Positions 32,810 to 41,591 of a DNA stretch of 64,000 nucleotides are shown here, one piece after another. The number at the start of each line of letters is the position of its first letter. Position 1 is the first letter of the stretch. The DNA comes from JANQSP01 sp965237565. GTDB taxonomy: Bacteria > Bdellovibrionota > Bdellovibrionia > Bdellovibrionales > UBA1609. Location: positions 372,001 to 436,000 of the forward strand of contig OZ250145.1 in NCBI GenBank assembly GCA_965237565.1, read 5' to 3'. The notes below the pieces were generated by a model, which searched no databases, was not told where the DNA came from, and was given only the letters and a program-made list of their open reading frames with translations. Both the position numbers and the translations under genes were made by a program.

Positions 32810-34114
32810 ATGGAAAATAAAGAAATATTTGTTTCTCATTTATCTGATTATAAAGACAAATCCATTGAATTAAAAGGTTGGGCTTACAATTTGCGCTCTT
32901 CTGGACGTATCGGCTTTCTTTTACTCAGAGATGGAACAGGTATATGCCAGTGCATTGTAAATTCGTCTTTTAGTCCTCCTAATTGTCTTGAAACTTTTAA
33001 AAACCTCGGACAGGAAAGCTCTGTCAAAGTGAGGGGAGTGGTAAAGAGTTGGAAGGAGGGCTTTGAACTTCATGTGCAGGAGTTAGAGCTTATCAATGAG
33101 TCGAAGGATTATCCGCTTGGAAAAAAAGAACATGGCATCGATTTTCTTTTGAATCACAGGCATCTTTGGCTGAGATCGAAAAGACCATGGGCTATTTTAA
33201 AAATTCGTTACGAAATCGTAAAAGCCATCCACTCTTTTTTTAATAAACAAGAATTTGTTCAAATCGATAGCCCTATTTTGACTCCCACAGCCTGCGAAGG
33301 GAGTGCGTCTTTATTTCCCGTCCATTTCTTTGATGAAGAGTCGGTTTATCTGAGCCAGAGCGGACAACTGTATATGGAGGCGGCGGCTGCAGCTTTTGGT
33401 CGGGTCTATTGTTTTAGCCCAGTTTTTCGAGCAGAGAAATCCAGCACTCGTAGACATCTTTTGGAATTTTGGATGGTGGAACCGGAAATGGCTTTTTACA
33501 ACCTAAAACAAAGTATGGATTTGGTTGAGCAATTGGTGGAGTTTATTGTTTCGCAAGTATTAAAAAATCGGCAAATGGAATTAGAAATTTTGGAAAGAAG
33601 TCTTGAAGATTTAAAAAAAGTAAAAGCTCCCTTTGAAAGAATCTATTATGAAGAAGCTTCTGAAATCATAATCGCTAACAAAAGCAAGACATTTCAAAGA
33701 GGGCAAGATTTTGGTGGAGAAGATGAAACTATCTTAAGTTCTCATTTTGAAAAACCAGTTTTTGTTCACCACTACCCTTTAGAAACAAAGGCTTTTTATA
33801 TGAAAACAGATGAAAATGATCCTCGCTTTTCTCTAAGTTTTGACCTTTTGGGAACGAAAGGGTATGGAGAAATCGTAGGAGGCTCGGAAAGAGAAGATTG
33901 TTTACATATTCTAGAAGAAAAAATAAAAAAAAGACAAATGGAAAAACAAAATCTGAATTGGTATCTGGATTTGAGAAAGTACGGAAGTTTCCCTCATTCT
34001 GGTTTTGGTCTGGGCTTGGAGAGAGTGGTAGCTTGGATATGCGGACTAACTCATGTAAGAGAAGCCATTGCTTTCCCTCGTCTTTATGGGAGAAAATTTT
34101 TTGAAAAAAAATAA
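32810..34114 (+). CDS. asnS: Asparaginyl-tRNA synthetase
   Basis: 434 residues. Charges tRNA-Asn. N-terminal OB-fold anticodon-binding domain (about 5-110: IELKGWAYNLRSSGRIGFLLLRDGTG), then the class II core: motif 1 region with PILTPTACEGSASLFPV, motif 2 FSPVFRAEKSSTRRHLLEFWMVEPEMAF (about 204-231), motif 3 GFGLGLERVVAWICGL (about 403-418). The QSGQLYMEAA and AFYMK segments are of the AsnRS rather than AspRS type. ATG 32810 without a clear ribosome site, 84 bases from divergent rng. The 3' end overlaps the carboxyltransferase gene. Confidence 0.94.
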   Translation: MENKEIFVSHLSDYKDKSIELKGWAYNLRSSGRIGFLLLRDGTGICQCIVNSSFSPPNCLETFKNLGQESSVKVRGVVKSWKEGFELHVQELELINESKDYPLGKKEHGIDFLLNHRHLWLRSKRPWAILKIRYEIVKAIHSFFNKQEFVQIDSPILTPTACEGSASLFPVHFFDEESVYLSQSGQLYMEAAAAAFGRVYCFSPVFRAEKSSTRRHLLEFWMVEPEMAFYNLKQSMDLVEQLVEFIVSQVLKNRQMELEILERSLEDLKKVKAPFERIYYEEASEIIIANKSKTFQRGQDFGGEDETILSSHFEKPVFVHHYPLETKAFYMKTDENDPRFSLSFDLLGTKGYGEIVGGSEREDCLHILEEKIKKRQMEKQNLNWYLDLRKYGSFPHSGFGLGLERVVAWICGLTHVREAIAFPRLYGRKFFEKK

Positions 34115-35690
34115 AAAAGAATACAGTGAAACAAAGCTCCAAGAAGAATCAGAGGCTCTAAGAAATTTGAGAGAAAAAAATCTAAAAGCTTTTGAAGCAG
34201 GCGGAGAAGAAAAAAAGAAAAAACAAAAAGAAGGAGAACGACTCACCGCCCGCCAACGTCTGCAAATCCTATTAGACCCCAACACCTTCACAGAAACAGA
34301 TCGCTTCGTTACTCACCAATCCACCTATTTTGGCATAGAAAAAAATCGTATCATGGGGGATGGAGTGATTACAGGCTTTGGAAAAATCCATGGGAAAAAA
34401 GTGATGGTTTATAGTCAAGACTTTACAGTTTTTGGTGGCAGTATGTCTCGGACACAAGCAAATAAAATCATAAAAATAATGGAGTTGGCTTTACAAATAG
34501 GAGTGCCAGTGATTGGTCTAAAAGATTCTGGTGGGGCAAGAATTCAAGAAGGAGTGGCTGCTCTAGCCGGTTATGGGGACATCATGAACCAAAATGTCAG
34601 ACTCTCCGGAGTGGTCCCTCAAATCAGTGCGATCATGGGACCTTGTGCAGGAGGAGCTGTGTATTCCCCAGCACTAGCCGATTTTATTCTTATGGTAGAA
34701 AATTCAAGCTATATGTTTTTAACCGGACCCGAGGTCATTAAAACCGTCACCCATGAGGAAAACACAAAAGAGGAACTGGGGGGTTCAAAAGTTCACACAG
34801 AAAAATCTGGCATTGCTCATTTTTCTCTTCAAAGCGATAAACAATGCTTGATGATGATTCGAACTCTTCTTGGTTTTTTGCCAAGCAACAATCTAGATGA
34901 CCCTCCAAGAGCAGAAAACAAGAACACCACAAGTAGATCTTCTGAAAAGTTAAATCACATCATTCCCGACAACCCAAAAAAACCTTACGACATGAAAATA
35001 TTGATCAAAGAGGTAGTGGATGATTCTTTTTTTCTAGAGATAAAAGAAAACTATGCCATGAATATCTTAATTGGCTTTGCCAGACTGAATGGACAAAGTG
35101 TCGGAGTGGTAGCCAATCAACCGCAAGTTTTGGCTGGCTGTATTAACATTTCAGCTAGCGTGAAAGCAGCTCGTTTCATCCGATTTTGTGACAGTTTTAA
35201 TATCCCTATTATCAGTTTTGTAGATGTCCCTGGCTTTTTACCGGGAACCGATCAAGAACACGGAGCGATCATCTCCCACGGAGCAAAACTTCTTTACGCC
35301 TATGCGGAAGCTACAGTTCCAAAGATTACCTTGATTACAAGAAAAGCATATGGAGGAGCCTATATTGTCATGGGATCCAAACATTTGGGAGGAGATATCA
35401 ATCTAGCGTACCCAAGTGCTGAGATTGCTGTAATGGGGGCAGAAGGAGCTGTGAATATTATTTTTAAAAAACAAATCAAAGAATCTAAAAATCCAAAAGA
35501 AACTGTAGAAAAACTCACAAAAGAGTATGAAAGAACGCTAAATCATCCCTATATCGCGGCGGAATTGGGATATGTTGATGCGGTTATTGAACCCGCTCAC
35601 ACAAGAGAACATTTGATACGATCTCTCAGTTTGTTGCAAAATAAAAGAAAAAAAAGTGTAGAAAAAAAACATGGTAATATCCCGTTATAA
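34101..35690 (+). CDS. pccB: Acyl-CoA carboxylase carboxyltransferase subunit (PccB type)
   Basis: 529 residues from TTG 34101, favoured because GGGAG stands 8 bases before it; ATG 34086 in the same frame has no ribosome site. Two crotonase-like halves carry out carboxyl transfer from carboxybiotin to an acyl-CoA: the first with GFGKIHGKKVMVYSQDFTVFGGSMS and DSGGARIQEGV, PCAGGAVYSPA (acyl-CoA site), the second with VDVPGFLPGTDQEHGAIISHGAKLLYAY and RKAYGGAYIVMGSK. The N-terminus is Lys/Glu-rich. The fused long form is like propionyl-CoA carboxylase beta rather than AccA/AccD; substrate not certain. Coupled to asnS by a 14-base overlap; biotin carboxylase and carrier genes follow. Confidence 0.92.
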   Translation: MKKNKKEYSETKLQEESEALRNLREKNLKAFEAGGEEKKKKQKEGERLTARQRLQILLDPNTFTETDRFVTHQSTYFGIEKNRIMGDGVITGFGKIHGKKVMVYSQDFTVFGGSMSRTQANKIIKIMELALQIGVPVIGLKDSGGARIQEGVAALAGYGDIMNQNVRLSGVVPQISAIMGPCAGGAVYSPALADFILMVENSSYMFLTGPEVIKTVTHEENTKEELGGSKVHTEKSGIAHFSLQSDKQCLMMIRTLLGFLPSNNLDDPPRAENKNTTSRSSEKLNHIIPDNPKKPYDMKILIKEVVDDSFFLEIKENYAMNILIGFARLNGQSVGVVANQPQVLAGCINISASVKAARFIRFCDSFNIPIISFVDVPGFLPGTDQEHGAIISHGAKLLYAYAEATVPKITLITRKAYGGAYIVMGSKHLGGDINLAYPSAEIAVMGAEGAVNIIFKKQIKESKNPKETVEKLTKEYERTLNHPYIAAELGYVDAVIEPAHTREHLIRSLSLLQNKRKKSVEKKHGNIPL

Positions 35691-35730
35691 TTTTTTACAT
35701 TAATAAGCAAAAATTAGATGGATGTAAATT

Positions 35731-37224
35731 ATGTTTAAGAAAATTCTCATCGCTAACCGAGGAGAAATTGTTATTCGTGTGATTCGAGCTTGCAAAGAAT
35801 TGAATATTAAAACTGTAGCCATCTATTCGGAAGTGGATCGCAACAGTTTGCATGTCATGTTGGCTGATGAAGCCTACTACATTGGACCAGCTGAAAGTCG
35901 TTTTTCTTATCTAAATATCGAAAAAATTATCGAAGTGGCTGTAAAAGCTGGAGTAGATGCAATTCATCCTGGGTATGGTTTTTTAAGTGAAAGCCCTCCT
36001 TTTGCAAGAGCTTGCTTGGATGCAAATATTCAATTTATTGGACCCAGTCCAGAGGTCATCGAAGCAATGGGAGACAAAATTAATGCTAGAAAAATTATGG
36101 AATCGCTTGGTGTGCCAATCACTCCTGGAGTGAATCATCCTTTAAAAAACCTCAAAGAGGCAAGCGAAGCAGGAGAAAACACTGGTTATCCCATAATATT
36201 GAAAGCTAGCAGGGGAGGAGGAGGAAAGGGAATTCGAGTCGTTCAAACAGAAAAAGATATGCCGAAAGCTTTTAAAAGTTGCCAATTAGAAGCAAAAAAA
36301 AAATTCGGGAAAAAAGATATATTTATTGAAAAATTCATTCCTAATTCTAAGCACATTGAAGTACAAGTGCTAGCCGATCATCACGGAAAAGCTGTACACC
36401 TTTTCGAAAGAGAGTGCTCCATCCAAAGAAGGCATCAAAAATTAATTGAAGAATCTCCCAGTCCCAAATTGCCATCCAGAGTGCGAAAAAAAATGACAAA
36501 ACTCGCCCTTAAAGTCACAAAAAAAATAGGCTACACAAACGCCGGAACCATTGAATTTATTTACAATAGCGAGGACAAAAAATTTTATTTTTTAGAGATG
36601 AATACAAGATTACAAGTGGAACACCCAGTGACAGAGTTAATTACTGGAGTAGATTTGGTGAAAGAACAAATTTTCATTTCTGCTGGTCACAAATTGCGAT
36701 TTTCTCAAAAACATATCCAACAAAAGGGACATGCAATTGAACTCAGGATTTGTGCAGAAGATCCCAAAACCTTTCTTCCCAATCCCGGTCGTATTCGCAG
36801 ATGCCGGATTCCACAAGGACCATTTGTTCGGGTAGATGCGTATTGCTATATGGGGTACAAAGTCCCTATTCATTACGATTCCTTAATCGCCAAACTTATT
36901 ACTTGGGGAGAAAATCGAAAAGACTGCATTAACAAACTAAAAAGGGCTTTGGCAGAATTTTCTCTTACAGGAATTAAAACCAATATTGTTTTGCATCGAA
37001 ATATTTTGATGCACGAGAATTTTCTAGATGGCACCTACACCAACAATTTTATAGAAAAAAAACTGAGCAGAGAAAAAAGAAAAGAACTGTCTCTTTTTGT
37101 GGATGAGAGAGTTTTTTTAATTTCAGCCGCCATTATGGCTTATAAAGCACATAAAAAGAAACCTTCATCAGGTAGTTCCAATCTTTGGAAACAAAAATCT
37201 CGTATTGAAAACTTGGAGTCTTAA
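35731..37224 (+). CDS. accC: Biotin carboxylase subunit of acyl-CoA carboxylase
   Basis: 497 residues. Carboxylates biotin with bicarbonate and ATP. KILIANRGEIVIRVIRACKEL at the N-terminus, HPGYGFLSES, ATP-grasp loop ASRGGGGKGIRVV (about 163-175), HIEVQVLADHHGKAVHLFERECSIQRRHQKLIEESPSP (about 208-245), and FLEMNTRLQVEHPVTELITGVDLV (about 289-312). The domain set ends near residue 450, followed by a Lys-rich tail; no biotinyl domain is attached, since the carrier is a separate gene 3 bases downstream. Gap to pccB is 40 bases. Confidence 0.93.
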   Translation: MFKKILIANRGEIVIRVIRACKELNIKTVAIYSEVDRNSLHVMLADEAYYIGPAESRFSYLNIEKIIEVAVKAGVDAIHPGYGFLSESPPFARACLDANIQFIGPSPEVIEAMGDKINARKIMESLGVPITPGVNHPLKNLKEASEAGENTGYPIILKASRGGGGKGIRVVQTEKDMPKAFKSCQLEAKKKFGKKDIFIEKFIPNSKHIEVQVLADHHGKAVHLFERECSIQRRHQKLIEESPSPKLPSRVRKKMTKLALKVTKKIGYTNAGTIEFIYNSEDKKFYFLEMNTRLQVEHPVTELITGVDLVKEQIFISAGHKLRFSQKHIQQKGHAIELRICAEDPKTFLPNPGRIRRCRIPQGPFVRVDAYCYMGYKVPIHYDSLIAKLITWGENRKDCINKLKRALAEFSLTGIKTNIVLHRNILMHENFLDGTYTNNFIEKKLSREKRKELSLFVDERVFLISAAIMAYKAHKKKPSSGSSNLWKQKSRIENLES

Positions 37225-37227
37225 TTT

Positions 37228-37749
37228 ATGATTTTTTTTGCTCAAACAGATCAAAGAAGTTACCAAATGGAAGTACTAGAGACTTCCTCAGAGTGGAAGA
37301 TCACAATCAGTTCCAAAACCAGTGAAAAGAAACAAACATATTTGATTCCAAAAAAAAATTACCAACAATTTGGGGAAGTGATTAGTTTTATTTTTGAGCA
37401 AAAATCCTATTTGATTGACATTGTCAATCAAGGAACAAATTACACAATTTTTACAAAAGGAACATCTCGAACCATTCAATTTTTAACAGAGGAACATCTT
37501 TTTTATAATGAGCTTTCTAAAGATACGAATGAAAAAGAAACCATCATTCAATCAGAAATGCCGGGACAAATTGTTGAGATTCCAGTTCAAAAAGGAGAAT
37601 TTATAAAAGAAGGTGATATTTTAATTATCATTGAAGCAATGAAAATGGAAAATGAAATTCGTGCAGTCAAGGACGGTCAAGTTCGTTACATTCGAGTCAA
37701 GAAAGGACAAAGTGTCGAAGCAGGCACAGCGCTTTTATCTATCAAATAA
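37228..37749 (+). CDS. Biotin carboxyl carrier protein
   Basis: 173 residues. The last 75 residues form a biotinyl domain with EAMKMENEI (biotinylated Lys about residue 138). The first 90 residues are a beta-rich region like the linker domain found in propionyl-CoA carboxylase alpha chains, here split from the biotin carboxylase. It completes the three-gene carboxylase operon (carboxyltransferase, biotin carboxylase, carrier), which probably feeds odd-chain or branched-chain acyl-CoA breakdown. Confidence 0.9.
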   Translation: MIFFAQTDQRSYQMEVLETSSEWKITISSKTSEKKQTYLIPKKNYQQFGEVISFIFEQKSYLIDIVNQGTNYTIFTKGTSRTIQFLTEEHLFYNELSKDTNEKETIIQSEMPGQIVEIPVQKGEFIKEGDILIIIEAMKMENEIRAVKDGQVRYIRVKKGQSVEAGTALLSIK

Positions 37750-37777
37750 ATTTTTATTCAGCAGACAAAAAAGTTCC

Positions 37778-37833
37778 CGATTACCAAAGTTCGATTACCA
37801 AAGTCCGATTACCAAGGTCCGATTACCAAGGTC
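37778..37833. repeat. Four tandem 14-bp repeats
   Basis: Units cgattaccaaagtt, cgattaccaaagtc, cgattaccaaggtc, cgattaccaaggtc without spacers, between the carboxyl carrier stop and convergent tatC. The graded changes (a to g, t to c) show stepwise amplification. Confidence 0.9.
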
Positions 37834-37871
37834 CAAGCATTAAAAGCTATCAATCCACAATTCTTTCCTTC

Positions 37872-38630
37872 CTAGAAGTTTTTGGAATGAACTATTTTTA
37901 TGCTGAAGTGGGCCAACCAAATGGAAAGCTCATAGAGAAGAACCAAGGGAATCATCAGTAGAAAAAGACTGAATATATCAGGAGGAGTAATAAAAGCAGA
38001 TAAAACAGCCAAGCCTATAATAGCTACTTTTCGATATTTTTTTAATTGTTCTGGTGAAATCAATTTTGAATGACAAAGTACTATCAAGAGCAAAGGCATC
38101 TCAAAAACGATAGCAAAAATAGAAATAGACCTTATCAGAAATGAAAAATAATGAGCCAAACTAATGAAAGCTTGGTCTACAGAATCACCAAAAGAGAGCA
38201 AAGTACGAAAAATCAGAGGGAAGAAAATGAAGTAGGCGAAAAAGACTCCTGCCAAAAACAAAAGGATGGCCAAACTCCAAACAAGAATAAAAGTTTTTTT
38301 TTCATTTTGGTAAAGCCCCGGAGCAATGAATCGCCAGAACTCTCTAAGCCAGTATGGACTGGAGATAAAAACAGCGACCAAAAAACAAATCCTCAGGTGA
38401 GTTAATAATCTCTCTAAAGGGGCTGTGAAAATTAGTCCCCCTTTTGTATTCACCAAAAATGGTTCAATAGGTTGTCTTAAAATATTCAGAATATAATCCT
38501 TAAAAAACCAACAGATAAAAAAGGAAAGCAAAATAGCCGCAATGCTGTTTAAGAGTCTCTTTCTTAACTCAGTCAAATGCATTTCTAGACTCGATGATTT
38601 CGAAGAATGAGAAGTATTGTTATTTATCAT
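37872..38630 (-). CDS. tatC: Sec-independent (twin-arginine) translocase subunit TatC
   Basis: 252 residues with six predicted membrane helices. It binds twin-arginine signal peptides in the inner membrane. N-terminal HLTELRKRLLNSI (about 18-30) and the first periplasmic loop region FLVNTKGGLIFTAPLERLLTHLRI match the family; YWLREFWRFIAPGLYQNEKK (about 93-112) is the conserved cytoplasmic loop. Located 71 bases after the TatA/B-like gene on the same strand. Confidence 0.93.
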   Translation of the reverse strand: MINNNTSHSSKSSSLEMHLTELRKRLLNSIAAILLSFFICWFFKDYILNILRQPIEPFLVNTKGGLIFTAPLERLLTHLRICFLVAVFISSPYWLREFWRFIAPGLYQNEKKTFILVWSLAILLFLAGVFFAYFIFFPLIFRTLLSFGDSVDQAFISLAHYFSFLIRSISIFAIVFEMPLLLIVLCHSKLISPEQLKKYRKVAIIGLAVLSAFITPPDIFSLFLLMIPLVLLYELSIWLAHFSIKIVHSKNF

Positions 38631-38701
38631 TTCCCTTTTTATTTAGTCAAACGCGACTTTACACTTAATTACATTTCCAAATTCAATGGTTTTGAAAAAC
38701 C

Positions 38702-38884
38702 TTATTTATCATTTTTTTCTTTATCCTCCAAATGATTCCATTTTTTTTCAAACTGATGAAAAATATTTTTTAATCTATAAACCATTTGTAAAAGCAACCG
38801 AGCCAATTTTGGCAAATCTTTTGGTCCAAACAAAATGAGAGCCAAAATAAAAAGAAAAAACAGTTCTAAAAAACTTATACCCAA
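38702..38884 (-). CDS. TatA/TatB-family twin-arginine translocase subunit
   Basis: 60 residues from TTG 38884 (read MGISFLELFFLFILALILFG). This start has GAGAGG about 7 bases before it; a GTG one codon earlier is also possible, and the farther TTG at 38923 lacks support. One N-terminal membrane helix followed by FGPKDLPKLARLL (the FG hinge and amphipathic helix) and a short charged tail. The helix Glu (FLEL) is typical of TatB and some TatA. Too short to decide between them. Confidence 0.85.
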   Translation of the reverse strand: MGISFLELFFLFILALILFGPKDLPKLARLLLQMVYRLKNIFHQFEKKWNHLEDKEKNDK

Positions 38885-38943
38885 CACAACCCTCTCATTT
38901 ATAACCAAAGTCTTTGGATTCAATCATCCTCAATTAATGAAAC

Positions 38944-39540
38944 TCAGTGAGAGGAAAAATTGGAGCCTTTATTCTTAAATGGAACATGAATGCCCTGTCT
39001 TATTAGTTCTTGTGACGTTTGTTTCGATCCCGTATCCATATAATAGTCTAGCAAGGAAAGAATATAATGATATTTGATATTGGTATTTTTTTTCTGGATA
39101 CGAAATAAAATAAAAACCAAATCAGGAAAACGACTTGCTAATTCTTCAAACAAATCTTTCTCATCAAGATCCGCTAAAGTCCCATAGGCTTGACTTCCCA
39201 TATTCATATAATAATCAACCGATATAGGTTTTCTTTTAAGAAAATCCCTCAAAAACCCACTAATATAAAGACTGGTATCTCCCATTTTCTTGAGCTGACG
39301 TTTTAAATTTATTTTTGAATCCTGTGTCGTGAAATACATTTCAGCTAGAGTTTTCATCTCCTTTTTCCCAGAGGGGCTGACTTCCGAAAACAGATGATCC
39401 GAATAAATATAAAATTGCAAAAGCTCACAAAGATAGTTTTTCACTGCCGAAGAAACATGTATTTTTGTTTCATCCAACTCTTTTCTCACCAGCCCTTTAA
39501 AGAAGGCCCGAGGAGATGTCATCAAAGGATGCTTTGACAT
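38944..39540 (-). CDS. Conserved-looking hypothetical protein (198 aa)
   Basis: Start at ATG 39540 (MSKHPLMTSPRAFF); two codons upstream another start is open. No signal peptide or membrane helix. Mostly helical, with RKELDETKIHVSSAVKNYLCELLQFYIYSDHLF in the first third, followed by MYFTTQ, GDTSLYISGFLRDFLKRKPI and a DYYMNMGSQAYGTLAD segment. It looks like a well-folded cytoplasmic protein, but I do not recognise it. It stands upstream of tatA/B-tatC on the same strand (59-base gap) and divergent from hemW. Confidence 0.65.
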   Translation of the reverse strand: MSKHPLMTSPRAFFKGLVRKELDETKIHVSSAVKNYLCELLQFYIYSDHLFSEVSPSGKKEMKTLAEMYFTTQDSKINLKRQLKKMGDTSLYISGFLRDFLKRKPISVDYYMNMGSQAYGTLADLDEKDLFEELASRFPDLVFILFRIQKKNTNIKYHYILSLLDYYMDTGSKQTSQELIRQGIHVPFKNKGSNFSSH

Positions 39541-39694
39541 AAGCAAAATTGTAACAAATCTATAAAAAAACTCAAGCCTTTGCCAATGAGGAGGTCAAGA
39601 CATTGATAATGCGAGGATTTTATTCAAAAAAGCTTCATCTAAATGTGTATTTTAATTGTTCATTAAAAATAAAATGACATAATCTCATTGTGTC

Positions 39695-40876
39695 ATGAGC
39701 TTGGCCATCTATATTCATATCCCTTATTGCATTCAAAAATGTCGCTACTGTGATTTTACAACTTTCACACCCAACCAACTTCCACCTTCTGAAATATATG
39801 TTCAATGGCTTAAGAAAGAAATTGATAATCGCCACGAAAGTTTCGAAGATCGCAATGTAAGGAGTATTTATCTTGGAGGTGGTACACCAAGTATCCTTCC
39901 TCCCAAATTGATTGTGTCTGTTATTAATCATCTGAAAAAGATTTTTGATTTTCATCCCAATAAAGAAATCACAATCGAAATCAATCCAGGAACCATCAAC
40001 CAAAAAAGCCTCGACACATACCAAGAAGGAGGAATCAATCGTTTCAGTTTAGGAGTCCAAACTTTTCGAGATGATATTTTACAATTATTTAATCGTGAAC
40101 ATTCTTCTGAACAAACAAAAAAAAGCTTAGAGCTATTAGCCAAAAACAAAGTGTCTTTTTCTACTGATCTTCTTTTTGCTCTCAATCACCAAAACTTAGA
40201 AGATCTAAAGAACGATTTAAACACTTTGCTACACTATAAGCCACAACACATAAGCTCTTATTATTTAGACCTGCCTGCAAATCATATTTTACAAAAAAAT
40301 CGACCTGCAGAAGATGTACAAATCAAAATGTTTCAACTGATTAACGAAAGATTGATCAACCAAGGATTTAAAAAGTATGAAATTTCCAGTTTCGCTATTC
40401 CTAAGTTTGAATCCAGACACAACTTGGCTTATTGGCTAGATCGGAACTATTGGGGTATTGGCTTGAGTGCTCATTCCTTTTTCAAAAAAGCTAAGCAAAG
40501 AGTGAGATTTTGGAATCCCAAAAGTTTGAAACTCTATCGTGATCAAATAGAAGTAAAAAGCCCAAAAAGTCCTTTTGCTTGTTTACCCGCAGAACAAAAA
40601 GAATTTTTAAAACTACATGAAGCTCTAACCGATTTTTGCCATACTGGTCTAAGGACTATCTGGGGCTTACATGAAGCAAAATTGAAGAAAATATTTGGAG
40701 AAAATGTGGCAAATCTAGCTCTACAAAGACTGTATCAACTAGAAAAGAGAAAATGGATCAGAAAAAAGGGAAAGCGATGGAAATTAAAGCTTTACTCACA
40801 CATTTTTAGCAACGAAATTTTTAAAGAGATGACTTTTTTAGACGAAGATATAAAGAAAAGAGAACTGAGGGCTTGA
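39695..40876 (+). CDS. hemW: Radical SAM heme chaperone HemW-like protein
   Basis: 393 residues. The radical SAM cluster motif CIQKCRYC (C-x3-C-x2-C, about 12-19) follows IYIHIPY exactly as in HemW; YLGGGTPS (about 59-66) binds SAM. EINPGTI, FSLGVQTF and SSYYLDL are shared with HemW/HemN. HemW hands heme to respiratory enzymes and lacks coproporphyrinogen oxidase activity; the absence of the extra HemN N-terminal residues supports this call. A C-terminal winged-helix-like HemN_C part is present. No ribosome site at ATG 39695. Confidence 0.88.
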   Translation: MSLAIYIHIPYCIQKCRYCDFTTFTPNQLPPSEIYVQWLKKEIDNRHESFEDRNVRSIYLGGGTPSILPPKLIVSVINHLKKIFDFHPNKEITIEINPGTINQKSLDTYQEGGINRFSLGVQTFRDDILQLFNREHSSEQTKKSLELLAKNKVSFSTDLLFALNHQNLEDLKNDLNTLLHYKPQHISSYYLDLPANHILQKNRPAEDVQIKMFQLINERLINQGFKKYEISSFAIPKFESRHNLAYWLDRNYWGIGLSAHSFFKKAKQRVRFWNPKSLKLYRDQIEVKSPKSPFACLPAEQKEFLKLHEALTDFCHTGLRTIWGLHEAKLKKIFGENVANLALQRLYQLEKRKWIRKKGKRWKLKLYSHIFSNEIFKEMTFLDEDIKKRELRA

Positions 40877-40892
40877 TTTTCTAGTTGTAGGC

Positions 40893-40917
40893 AATAAGAA
40901 TAAAACCATTCTTTATT
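40893..40917 (+). terminator. AT-only inverted repeat between hemW and grpE
   Basis: aataagaat (40893-40901) pairs with attctttatt (40908-40917) with one bulge, followed by a T-rich stretch. As a terminator it would be weak for lack of G-C pairs; it may instead belong to the grpE leader. Confidence 0.3.
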
Positions 40918-40934
40918 TTCATTTTGGAGATTTT

Positions 40935-41591
40935 ATGAAAAAGAAAAGGAATACGAATCTTTTTGCCAAAAAATCCATTAAGCGTTCTTCAATTTTAAGT
41001 CTAAAAAAAAATAAGGCTACTGCTGAAACAAAATCGGCAGAAAAAATCAAAACTCTAACCACCGATTTACAAAAACTAAAAAATGATTTTGATGATCTTC
41101 ATAAAAAATATCAATTTCTACAAGCGGAATATGCCAATTACAAAAAACAGACCTCAAGACAAATGGAGAATTTAAAAAAGTATGATGGGCAATTCATAAT
41201 TCAACAAATCGTTCATAAAGTATTAGATAATTTTGATACAGCTATGAAAATGGAATTAACAGAGGAAACAATAACAGAATTTAGGAAAGGGATTGAAATG
41301 ATCCATCACAGCTTTAAATATGTTCTAAAAGACTATGGTGTGAAAGAATTAGAAAGTGAAGGGCAAGCTTTTGATCCGACAGTTCATTTTGCAATCGGAA
41401 CCACATCCACTAGCGAAAAAGTTCCCTCAGACCATGTTAGTAGTGTGATAAAAAAAGCCTATCTTTTTCATGACAAACTCATTCGACCGGCTGAAGTAAT
41501 CGTAGCAAAAAATAAAGAAAAAACAGAACCAGAAACAAAAAATAAAGAAAAAGCAAAACCAGAAACAAAAAATAAAGAAAAAAGTGAGTAA
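40935..41591 (+). CDS. grpE: Nucleotide exchange factor GrpE
   Basis: 218 residues; GGAG 4-5 bases before ATG 40935. GrpE releases ADP from DnaK. Long N-terminal coiled coil (about 30-85), then the beta-wing with FRKGIEMIHHSFKYVLKDYGVKELESEGQAFDPTVHFAIG (about 113-152). The C-terminus carries two and a half 10-residue repeats (KNKEKxxPET) encoded by 30-base direct repeats at about 41509-41585, an unusual charged tail. dnaK is not in the window; the dnaJ-like gene overlaps by 8 bases. Confidence 0.93.
   Translation: MKKKRNTNLFAKKSIKRSSILSLKKNKATAETKSAEKIKTLTTDLQKLKNDFDDLHKKYQFLQAEYANYKKQTSRQMENLKKYDGQFIIQQIVHKVLDNFDTAMKMELTEETITEFRKGIEMIHHSFKYVLKDYGVKELESEGQAFDPTVHFAIGTTSTSEKVPSDHVSSVIKKAYLFHDKLIRPAEVIVAKNKEKTEPETKNKEKAKPETKNKEKSE

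Noticed and set aside
37778..37833. Possible CRISPR or iteron-type origin
   Set aside because: No spacers, no replication gene nearby, only four 14-base units in an intergenic end.
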